A DNA stretch of 64,000 bases from CAYNYF01 sp964401385 (GTDB taxonomy: Bacteria; Planctomycetota; Phycisphaerae; SM23-33), in assembly GCA_964401385.1 (NCBI GenBank), contig CAYNYF010000002.1:1-64000 (forward strand), in the 5' to 3' direction. Positions 1 to 8,400 of this stretch are shown piece by piece. Each line of letters begins with the position of its first letter. Position 1 is the stretch's first letter. Below the pieces are notes generated by a model, which was not told the origin of the DNA, searched no databases, and worked only from the letters and a program-made list of their open reading frames with translations. The translations under genes were made by a program, and so were the position numbers.

Positions 1-20
1 CATGCCATATCCTCTCCATC
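1..20 (-). other. possible translation start of a gene leaving the left edge
   Basis: On the minus strand an ATG occupies bases 3 to 1. It is preceded by GGAGAGG about seven bases upstream, a good ribosome binding site. The coding region itself lies outside the window, so nothing can be said about the product. The position, 50 bases after the stop of the sugar dehydrogenase and on the same strand, would suit the next gene of an operon. Confidence 0.2.
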
Positions 21-50
21 GGCGATACGGCATCTCATACTTAAATTGCT

Positions 51-1697
51 CTAGCCGCGCCGGGAGCGGACTTGTTCTTTGATCCGCTGGATGTGCCCGC
101 GGCCGAGGGCCTTGACCTCGCAGCCGAGCTGGAAATAGCGGCGAATCCTGTCGTCGTCCAGGATGCCGAAGCAGTCGACCACGGCCAGCGGCGCCCCGGC
201 CCAGCGGATAAGCTTGTCGGGGTCGAGCTGGAGGTAGGGCGTGTGCGGCACCGCCAGCACCACCGCCTCGGCCCCTTTCAGCGCGCGCGGCAGGCTCTTC
301 TGCACGCGGATGTCCTTGAGCTGCTCCTGGCTGCGGAAGAACCGCGCCCAGGAATGGCCCGGGGCGGGGTAGACGTCCTGCTTTTCCAGCTCGTACCAGT
401 GCTCCACGTAGGGGTCGTGGACGCGGATCTCGGCGCCCATCTCGACCAGCTTGCGCACGATCATCTCCGAGCCGCTGTAGCGGGTGTCGCCGACGTCCTG
501 GCGGTAGCTGGCGCCGCAGATGAGCACATCGGCGCCGGCGATGTAGCGGCCCATGTTGCGTAGGGCGTCGCGCGTCAGCTCCGCGGCGTGCAGCCCGCGG
601 GTGTCGTTCACGTCGATGGCCGTCGGCGTGATCTTGAAGACCACGTCCTGGTCCTCGAAGCCCAGGATGTGCTTGTAGGCCCAGTATCCCAGCCCGCCGT
701 CCTTGGGCAGGCAGTAGCCGCCGATGCCCGGGCCGGGGAAGATGATGTTGCTGTGTGTGGGGCGGACCTTGATGGCCTGGATGACCTTGGTCAGATCCAC
801 CCCGTTGCGCTCGGCGAAGAGGCTCCACTCGTTCAGGAACGCCAGGATGGTCGCGCGGTAGGAGTTCTCGACGATCTTGGTGGTCTCCGACTCGATCGGC
901 CGGTCCATCACCGTCAGCGGGTGGTCGGCCGTGTTGACTACCTCCTTGAGGAACTTCACCACCCGCCTGCGAGCGGCGGGCGTGCACGCCGAGCACACCC
1001 GCCAGAACTCCCGGATGCTGCTGACGTACTGCTTGCCGGGCATGACGCGTTCGAAGCTGTGCGCCAGCAGCGGGGTGGCCTTGATGCCGCGACCGGCGAA
1101 GGCCTTCTTCAGGATGGGCATGGCCACGAACTCGGTGGTGCCCGGGGCGACGGTCGTCTCGATCAGCACCAGGCACTTGGGTCCGATCTTCCGGCCGATG
1201 GTCCGCATGGTCGCCTCCAGGGCGCCCATCTCGGCCTCGCCGGTGCGCATGTTGCCCAGCTCGTGCTTGCTGTAGTCGCACTGGACGTCCACGACCGCCA
1301 CGTCGGCCAGGGACAGGCAGTCGTTGTTGTAGGTGGCGGTGAGGGTCTTCTTCTCCAGCACGCAGCGGGCGATCATGGGGTCGACCTGCGGGTCCTCGGC
1401 CCGGACGGGCGAGAGCCCGCGGTTCAGCAGCGGGATCTTCCAAAAGCTGCGCGTGCTGGGCCGCTGGCAGCCGATGACGAACTTGCGGGGCTTGCCGGTC
1501 TTGGGATCGGCGGTGTCGGCGACGATGGCGGCCATGACCGCCCCGACGAAGCCGACGCCGACCACCACCACGACCTCCTGGCCTTCCGCCCGGGCCCTCT
1601 CGGCCAGGCGCTTCACGCGAGCCAGCTCCGCTTGGTATTCCTTCGGCAGGGGAATGCGGAACTTCTCGCCGCCCGGGCTGACCGAATACTCCGCCAT
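51..1697 (-). CDS. nucleotide-sugar dehydrogenase (UDP-glucose/GDP-mannose dehydrogenase family)
   Basis: Predicted cytoplasmic NAD-dependent enzyme that oxidises the C6 hydroxyl of a UDP- or GDP-sugar to a uronic acid for polysaccharide precursors. An N-terminal Rossmann motif VVGVGFVG lies near residues 44-52. The catalytic cysteine is in GGYCLPKDGG near residue 330, and the C-terminal UDP-binding domain contains GASYRQDVGDTRYS. At 548 residues it is longer than the usual 420-450. Extra sequence is seen at the N-terminus before the Rossmann fold and in the C-terminal domain around residues 430-470 (VEHWYELEKQDVYP and following). The start is ATG with a weak AAAGG upstream. The exact sugar substrate (ManNAc, GlcNAc or glucose type) cannot be read from the sequence. 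The family call is firm. Confidence 0.9.
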   Translation of the reverse strand: MAEYSVSPGGEKFRIPLPKEYQAELARVKRLAERARAEGQEVVVVVGVGFVGAVMAAIVADTADPKTGKPRKFVIGCQRPSTRSFWKIPLLNRGLSPVRAEDPQVDPMIARCVLEKKTLTATYNNDCLSLADVAVVDVQCDYSKHELGNMRTGEAEMGALEATMRTIGRKIGPKCLVLIETTVAPGTTEFVAMPILKKAFAGRGIKATPLLAHSFERVMPGKQYVSSIREFWRVCSACTPAARRRVVKFLKEVVNTADHPLTVMDRPIESETTKIVENSYRATILAFLNEWSLFAERNGVDLTKVIQAIKVRPTHSNIIFPGPGIGGYCLPKDGGLGYWAYKHILGFEDQDVVFKITPTAIDVNDTRGLHAAELTRDALRNMGRYIAGADVLICGASYRQDVGDTRYSGSEMIVRKLVEMGAEIRVHDPYVEHWYELEKQDVYPAPGHSWARFFRSQEQLKDIRVQKSLPRALKGAEAVVLAVPHTPYLQLDPDKLIRWAGAPLAVVDCFGILDDDRIRRYFQLGCEVKALGRGHIQRIKEQVRSRRG

Positions 1698-1839
1698 GAT
1701 CGTGCCCTTTCGAAACGCTGATCCTGCCGCTGCGGCCGCACTGCCGGCGCAGGCCGGTTACAAGCTCAATCGGCCTGTTCGCCGGCCGAATGCAGGAAAA
1801 GCCCACGGAAGGTGCTTGGGCGGCGACGGTGGGAGGCCG

Positions 1840-2727
1840 TCACAGCAGGGCGGTGGAGAAGTACCGCTCGGCCCGGTCAGGCAGGACCGTGGTGATGTTG
1901 CCGGGGACCTTCTCGGCAAGCTGCCGGGCGGCCCAGACGTTGGCGCCGGCCGAGATTCCCACCAGCAGGCCGAAGTCCCGCCCCAGCCGGCGGGTGGTCT
2001 CGACGGCGTCCTCGTCGGAGACCTCGATCACCTCGTCCACCAGCGAGACGTCCAGGATGGGCGGGATGAAGCCGTCGCCGATGCCCTGAATCTGGTGCAG
2101 CCCCGGCTCGTGGCCCAGCAGGGCCGAGACGCCCTGCGGCTCGACGGCCACGATGCGAACCGCGTCCAGCCGCTCCTTCAGGAACGTCCCCACCCCCTGG
2201 AGGGTGCCGCCGCTGCCCACGCCGGCCACGAAGCAGGCCACGTGGCCGTCGATCTGCCGCCACAGTTCCGGCCCGGTCTGCTCGTAGTGAATCCGCGGGT
2301 TGTCGGGGTTCTCGAACTGCTGGGGGACGTAGATTCGCGGGTCCTCGGCAGCCATCTGCTCCACCCGCCGTACCGCCCCGGCGATGCCGTCCTGGTCGGG
2401 GGTGAGAATCAGGTCCGCCCCGAGGGCTCGGATGAGCTTCTTCCGCTCCTCGCTCATCCCTTCCGGCATGACGATACGGACGGTGTAGCCTTTCAGCCGG
2501 CCCACCAAAGCCACGCCGATGCCGGTGTTGCCGGAGGTGGGCTCGACGATGATGGAGTCGGCGGTGAGCTTGCCGTCGCGCTCGGCGCCCTGGATCATGG
2601 ACAGGGCCACGCGGTCCTTGATGCTGCCGCCGGGGTTGAGGAACTCGGCCTTGGCGAAGACGCTCTCGCCCTTCAGTTGCAGCAGCGGCGTATTGCCGAT
2701 CAGATCCAGGATGTTGTCGGTCCGCAT
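1840..2727 (-). CDS. cysK: cysteine synthase (O-acetylserine sulfhydrylase)
   Basis: PLP enzyme of fold type II that makes cysteine from O-acetylserine and sulfide in the cytoplasm. The family opening ILDLIGNTPLLQL starts at residue 6. The PLP lysine is in NPGGSIKDR (Lys37), and the phosphate and substrate loop SGNTG is at 65-69. The glycine-rich GSGGTLQGVG near residue 170 binds the PLP phosphate. The frame is open to an upstream start at 2793, but those 22 residues are basic and not part of the family, so the ATG at 2727 is preferred. Cystathionine beta-synthase-like activity is an alternative that sequence alone does not exclude. Length (295 aa) is typical of CysK/CysM. Confidence 0.92.
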   Translation of the reverse strand: MRTDNILDLIGNTPLLQLKGESVFAKAEFLNPGGSIKDRVALSMIQGAERDGKLTADSIIVEPTSGNTGIGVALVGRLKGYTVRIVMPEGMSEERKKLIRALGADLILTPDQDGIAGAVRRVEQMAAEDPRIYVPQQFENPDNPRIHYEQTGPELWRQIDGHVACFVAGVGSGGTLQGVGTFLKERLDAVRIVAVEPQGVSALLGHEPGLHQIQGIGDGFIPPILDVSLVDEVIEVSDEDAVETTRRLGRDFGLLVGISAGANVWAARQLAEKVPGNITTVLPDRAERYFSTALL

Positions 2728-2883
2728 GCGATCAGCCGGTCTTTTCTTCCCCCCGGGGTGCCGGTTTATAGCACGCCGAAACGCGCCTGTCACCCCCTCT
2801 TATCGGCGGCCGCCGGCACTTACCCCAGCAGCGCGGGGTCTTTTGCGAAGGAAGGGGGCTTGGTCAGGCGGCCTGGCAGATCG

Positions 2884-3501
2884 CTAGGGCGTCAGGCCCG
2901 CGCGGCGCCTCAGTTGGTCCAGGTCTGCCTCGCGGAGATAATCCACCAGCGACTGCCACAGGCCGGCGTAGCCGAAGCCGCCCTGGGTCATCTCGGCGAT
3001 GGCTTCGTCCCTGCTCCAGTCTTCCACGACCATGCGGTAGACCGCGCACATGAAGCCGGTGCGATCCGAGCCGCGCTGACAGTGCACGAAAACAGGGGTG
3101 CGGGCTTCGTCGGTAGCGATCCGAAGAAATCGGACGACCTCATCATCGTCCGGGTCCCAGGGCGTCATGCCGATTTGCTCCTGCGCCAGAGGCGTGTCGC
3201 CGATCTCCTCGCGGTCGGAATGGAGTTCGCGCAGGTTGACGACGGTCTTGATACCCATGGCTTTCAGTTGGCGCACCCCCTCGGCCGTCGGCTGTGCGCC
3301 GCGGTAGAGGCCCTCCGAGACCCGGTAGAGATTGCTCACGCCCGGCCGGGCGAGCCGCACGGCCCACTCGGTCGGCCGGGGCTTCGGGCCCGGCTGGATG
3401 CCGAACCATTCAGGCGGGAACAGCGGCCAGATGACCCAGAACACGGCCGCAGTCAGAACGACGACAGCCGCCAAGAGCAGAATGGGCCGACGCTTTCTCA
3501 C
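2884..3501 (-). CDS. membrane-anchored protein tyrosine / dual-specificity phosphatase-like protein
   Basis: The frame carries the cysteine phosphatase signature HCQRGSDRTG (HCxxGxxRT) near residue 130 and the opening motif NLYRVSEGLYRGAQP of DSP/Siw14-like phosphatases. The general-acid region (DPDDDE) precedes it. The start chosen is GTG at 3501, which has GGAAGAG six bases upstream. It gives a short basic N-terminus followed by one hydrophobic helix (ILLLAAVVVLTAAVFWVIW). The catalytic domain would therefore be tethered to the membrane, probably in the periplasm by the positive-inside rule. The frame stays open upstream to a TTG at 3573, which has no good ribosome binding site. The substrate (protein or inositol phosphate) is unknown. 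Confidence 0.8.
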   Translation of the reverse strand: MRKRRPILLLAAVVVLTAAVFWVIWPLFPPEWFGIQPGPKPRPTEWAVRLARPGVSNLYRVSEGLYRGAQPTAEGVRQLKAMGIKTVVNLRELHSDREEIGDTPLAQEQIGMTPWDPDDDEVVRFLRIATDEARTPVFVHCQRGSDRTGFMCAVYRMVVEDWSRDEAIAEMTQGGFGYAGLWQSLVDYLREADLDQLRRRAGLTP

Positions 3502-3619
3502 GGTGGCTCTTCCGACGGTTCCACAGGGCCGAATCCCGATGAGAATTGTGATGGAATCGGGCGCCGCGGACAAGGGAGCGGAATGGGCCGAGCCGGGCCG
3601 GGCGGGCCGGCCGGTGGCG

Positions 3620-4978
3620 TCAGTTCCGCTGGCGCGTTCGGCGCGGGCGCTCCCCGGCCCCGATCAGCAGGCGGTGCTTCAAGTTGGTCCAGAAGCCCAC
3701 GATTCCCAGCCGGCCGGCGAGGGCGCGGATGTTCTCGTCGGCGGGGGCGGCCGCCACGGCCTTGGCCGCGTACCGCCGCGCCCGCCCGAGCTGACCCTTC
3801 TGCATGTGGGCCAGGGCGAGGTTGTACAAGGCCAGCGAGTAGTCCGGCTTGAGCTTCAGGGCCTTGCGGCAGTGCAGGATGCCCCCCTCCAGGTCGTGCA
3901 GGAAGAAGTAGCTGACGGCCAGGCTGTGCATGGCGTGGGGGTTGTTGGGCTGACCGGCGACCAGCTTCCGCAGCAGGGCGTGAGCCTGCTTGACCTTGCC
4001 CGCCTCCAGCAACAACTGCCCCAGCTCCAGCAGTGTCTGGGGCTCGTCGCCGGCGTGCCGCAGCTCGGCCAGCAGGTGCACGCCCGCCTGCCGGCGCCGC
4101 CCGGTTCTCAGCATCACCTCGCCCAGCCTTTGATGGGCGCCCGGGTAGCGGCGGTCGATCCGCAGCACCAGGCGGAACTGCTTTTCGGCCGGGTCCAGCC
4201 GGTTTCGCCTCAGCGCCAGCTCGCCCAGCCCGAAATGCGCCCCGACGTGGTCGGGCAGCCGCTCCAGCACGCGCCGGTACGTCTCCGTCGCCTCGTCGTA
4301 GTCGCCCTGCTCCGTCAGCAGCTCCGCGAAGTCCCCCAGCGTGTCCATGTCGTCCGCACCGTGGCGGATCTCGGCGAGATAATGCTCCCTGGCCTGGCGC
4401 AGGTGGCCCATGGACCAGTGGATCTCGGCCATGCGGGCGTGGACCTGCGGCTGCTGCGGGTCCAGCTCCAGCGCCCGGTGCAGGCAGGCCAGGGCCCGGC
4501 GGAACTCGCGCCGCTCGTACAGGCTGCTGGCGATGTTGTACAGGCACAGCGGGCACTCTTCCTTGACCTGCCGGGCCAGGTAGAACATGGTTTCGGCGCG
4601 GTCGTGGTCGCCCATCTCGGTGTAGGTGACGATGCGATTGCAGTAGGACGGCTCGTAGGTGGGGTCGTCGCGTTCGATGCGCTCGAAGCAGTCCAGGGCG
4701 GCCCGGTAGCGTCGCAGTCGGGTCAGGTCGACCCCGAGCCCGTTGAGCACGTCCGGGTCGTCCGGGTCCAGCTCCAGGGCCTGGCGATACGCCCGCACGG
4801 CCTGTTCATAGAATCCCAGGGCGTCCATGGTGAGGGCGAGGTTGAAATGCCAGGAGGAGTTGTAGGGGTTGACGGCGATGGCCGACCGCAGCTCCTCGGC
4901 CGCCTTGAGATAGTTTCCGGACTCGAACAAATGTTGAGCCCGCTCCACACGTTGCTCAGCCTGAAACCACTCGTTCAT
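3620..4978 (-). CDS. TPR repeat protein
   Basis: 452 residues made almost entirely of tetratricopeptide repeats. About eleven degenerate 34-residue units can be traced, for example AAEELRSAIAVNPYNSSWHFNLALTM read in two halves, and RRALACLHRALELDPQQPQV. There is no signal peptide or membrane helix, so it is probably a cytoplasmic scaffold. The ATG at 4978 is used; the ribosome binding site is weak. It lies upstream of the phosphatase gene on the same strand with about 120 bases between, so co-transcription is possible. TPR repeats give no information on partners. The C-terminal 30 residues are basic (LKHRLLIGAGERPRRTRQRN). Confidence 0.85.
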   Translation of the reverse strand: MNEWFQAEQRVERAQHLFESGNYLKAAEELRSAIAVNPYNSSWHFNLALTMDALGFYEQAVRAYRQALELDPDDPDVLNGLGVDLTRLRRYRAALDCFERIERDDPTYEPSYCNRIVTYTEMGDHDRAETMFYLARQVKEECPLCLYNIASSLYERREFRRALACLHRALELDPQQPQVHARMAEIHWSMGHLRQAREHYLAEIRHGADDMDTLGDFAELLTEQGDYDEATETYRRVLERLPDHVGAHFGLGELALRRNRLDPAEKQFRLVLRIDRRYPGAHQRLGEVMLRTGRRRQAGVHLLAELRHAGDEPQTLLELGQLLLEAGKVKQAHALLRKLVAGQPNNPHAMHSLAVSYFFLHDLEGGILHCRKALKLKPDYSLALYNLALAHMQKGQLGRARRYAAKAVAAAPADENIRALAGRLGIVGFWTNLKHRLLIGAGERPRRTRQRN

Positions 4979-5435
4979 TGACAGGCATCATCTTAAATGG
5001 ATCGAACCCGCCCTTCGGGTTCCGAAGCATCGGGCACGCGCTGATGTGACTGGTTCGCGGATCGCCACGGCGACGGCGCCAGCATGCACTGCGATCCCTC
5101 TTTATGTATTTTACCCGCGCCGAGCCCGGTCGGCAAGACCCGCCCGTCAACGATAAGTTCGCCGGGCCGGGCCGGGGCGGGACGCCGGGTGCCCTCGGCC
5201 GGCGTCGCCTGGGCCCGCTCGGTCGAGGTCTCCGGCCGGGATTTTTGGCCTGCGGGCCTTCAAGAAACTCGGAAAATGTGCTATAATATGTTTCAAACGT
5301 GAGGAACGGGCCCGGCTCTAAGTGAAGGCCCGGTTGTCTGGAGGGTTGCGGCAAGAACCCGCTGCCGAGTTTTTCAGGAGGACCGTATCACGTCCGAGAT
5401 GCGGCCTGGATTTGCTCAATATCTGGGGAGATACG
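4979..5435. other. 457-base divergent intergenic region
   Basis: No convincing gene. It separates the leftward TPR gene from the rightward giant exoprotein. A short GAACCC/GGGTTC hairpin lies around 5003-5021 next to the TPR start. The only clear signal is the extended -10 promoter at 5259-5287 that faces the exoprotein and implies a leader of about 140 bases. Short frames on both strands lack ribosome binding sites. Confidence 0.6.
5259..5287 (+). promoter_or_regulatory. sigma-70-type promoter with extended -10 for the exoprotein
   Basis: TTCAAG (5259-5264), a 17-base spacer and a perfect TATAAT (5282-5287) preceded by TG at the extended -10 position. The predicted start is near 5294, leaving a leader of about 140 bases before the ATG at 5436. 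Confidence 0.6.
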
Positions 5436-8400
5436 ATGTATTTCAGTCTACCCTCATCACGCCGGAAGCCACAAAAACGATCCGAGCCCCTGCCGGCGAC
5501 GTTCGAGCCGCTGGAAAGCCGCCTGCTGCTGGCGGCGCCGGAATTCGCCAGCCCCTTGGTCGACCAGTGGTTTGCCACCGACGCTGCGCTGACCATCGGC
5601 GTCGACGGCTATGACGCCGACGCCGACCCGCTGACGATCAGCGTCGAAAGCGACAACCCCGAGCTGAGCTGGTTCGTCCCCACGGGCAACCGGTTCGCCC
5701 GGCTGCATTTCGTCGCCAGCGACGGCGTCACCGACATCGGCGACATCGTGCTTCAGTTGTTCGAGACGCGCAGCGCCCTGGCGGCCGGACGCTTCATCAC
5801 GCTGGCGACCAACTACGTTGACCCCGACACCGGCGAGCTGGACCCGGGCGGCGTGCCCTTCTACAGCGACGTGGTCGTCCACCGCGTCATCCCCGGCTTT
5901 ATGATGCAGACCGGCGACGCCCGCAACGGCGACGGCACCGGCGGCAGCGGCCTGGGGACGTTTGCCGACGAATTCGACTCCGAGCTGAGCCTGGCCAACG
6001 CCGGCGTGCTGGCGATGGCCAATTCCGGAGCAAACACCAACGACGCCCAGTTCTTCATCACCCACGCCGGGACGCCCTGGCTGAATCAGGCGCACACGGT
6101 CTTCGGGCACGTGATCTCCGGCCTGGACGTGCTGGACACGATCGTGAACCTTCCCCGGGATGACAACGACCGCCCCGACGACCCGCCGCTGCTGGATTAC
6201 GTGGAGGTTCTCGAGTCCGACCAGGACGCGACGGTCACGTTCACGGCTCCGGCCGACTGGGCCGGCCAGGCCTTGGTCACCGTCACTCTCGACGACGGCC
6301 AGGGCAACCAGACCAGCCAGTCCTTCACCATCCGGCCGGCCATTGACAACCCGGGAACGTTCTTCGCCACCCCGGATGAGACGATCAACTTCATCGCCGG
6401 CTTCCACCACGACCCGGCCGCCTCGCCGACCCTGTCGATCTCCAGCAGCAACAGCGCGGCGACGGTTTCCGTCGACGAGGTCACCAACGCGGTCGAGATC
6501 ACCGTGCCGTCCAATCTCTGGGGGATGTTCGAGGTGACTCTCACGTCCACTGAGGGCGACTTCCAGCGGGCGGAGGAATCGTTCTTCGTGCTCGTGAACG
6601 GCCCGGACGACCCCGCTGTGGTGGGCAGGGCGCCCGCCGAGCTCTACGGGACGGCCATGGGCATCTTCCAGGCGAACGACCGCCTGTACGTGGCCGCCGG
6701 GACGAAGGGGTTGGAGGTGTTTGACACTTCCGACCCGGCAAATCCGGACCTGCTGGGCACGTATTACGACGCGGACGTCATCGACGAAATCCGGGACGTG
6801 CTGGTTGTCGGCGACATCGCCTACGCGGCCAACACGTTCGGCGGCCTGCTGGTGCTGGACGTGGCCGATCCGGCGAACATCACGCTCATCGATCAACTTG
6901 ACCCGGACGTGGGCGACCCCTACAACCAGATCGTCACGGTCACCGTCGTCGTCGAGGGCGACCGTGCCTACGTGCCGCAGTACGCCAACGGCTTGAGCAT
7001 CTTCGACATCTCCGACCCGTACAGCATCACGAAGCTCGGCCGGGCAAAGGAAATCCAGGAGGGCCTGAGCCTGACGTCGGCGGTGGACGTGGCCGTCAAG
7101 GGCAGGTACGTCTACATCACCGAACAGGCCCTGTCGGGCTCGCAGCAGGGGGCGATCGTGGTCTTCGACCTCATCGACCCGACCAACCCGAGATTCGCCG
7201 CGGGCCTGAGCCTGCCCGGCCAGCCCTGGGGCATCGCCGTTCGAGACGACATGCTCTACGTCCCCGTCATGGAAACCGGGCTGGTGGCCATCAACACCAG
7301 GGCCCCCACCAGGCCCAGGGTCGTCGGCCAGGTGGCCGTGACGGGCCAGCCGTGGCAGATCGCGCTGCTGGGCGACAGGGCCGTGCTCGCCACCAACGAC
7401 GGCTTCGCGCTGGTGGTCATTTCCGACCCGGCGACGATGATGCTCGAGCAGCGGTTCAGCATGCCCACCTGGGCCCAGCAGGTCAGCATCAGCGGCAACC
7501 GGATCGCCGTCTCGGACAACTGGGCCGGCGTGGTGCTGCTGGACGCGGACGTCCTGGCCAGGCGGGTGGTCGTCGACAGGAGGGTCACCATCACCGACGA
7601 TCAGGGCGTGGACGTCACCATCAGCGTGTCCAGGGCCAAGGCGATCGCCTACACCACCGGGGCCGGCGGCGGAAACATCGAACGGCTGAGGATCTGGCCG
7701 ATATCGTCCAGGGCCTCGACCCGGATCACCACCACCCGCGGGCAGACGACCCCCATCGGCGCCATCGAGGTGGTGGGCTCGATGGGCACCCTGGACGGCA
7801 GGACCGTCGAGCTGACGGGCGACATGACCGTCGCAGGAACCATCAGCAGGCTGACCCTGGGCAACGTCGACGCCAACCACACCATTACCATCGGCCCGCG
7901 GCCGGCAGGCGACACCAGAACGGCCGTGACGATGACGTTCGGCGAGGTGACTGACACCTCCATCTTCAGCGAAACTCCCATAAAGTCGCTCACGGCCGTC
8001 GAGTGGCTGGACGGCGACGCCACGGCCGACGTGATCCAGGCCCCCTGGATCGGCAGGCTCACCACCAGAGGCCGGCGGGCCAATCTGCGGCTGGGCATCC
8101 CCGGCAAGGCCGGCGATTTCCAGGCCGATCTCGACCTGAGCGGCGAAGGCGCGACCCGGGACACGCTGGCCTCGGCCAGGATCGCCGGCGGCCTGTCGAA
8201 TGTCGCCTGGGACGTCGACGGCTCCATCGGCATGCTGACGATCAAGGGCACCGTCCAGGACAGCAGCATCGACTCGTCGGGCCCGATCCGGGGGATCACC
8301 GTGTGCGATTGGCTGGATACGGACGCCACGGCCGACCTGATCCAGGCCCCCTGGGTCAGCCGCCTGACCACCAGAGGCCTGCGGGCGAATGCCCGGCTGG

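Noticed and set aside
1333..3852. Plus-strand frame of 839 codons across several minus-strand genes
   Set aside because: Antisense shadow of the dehydrogenase, cysK and phosphatase genes. Its translation is rich in Gly/Arg/Ala/His with no domain, and the opposite frames have clear family motifs.
4999..5009. tRNA T-arm-like GGGTTCGATCC on the minus strand
   Set aside because: No acceptor stem, anticodon arm or D-arm can be built around it; it is part of a simple hairpin.
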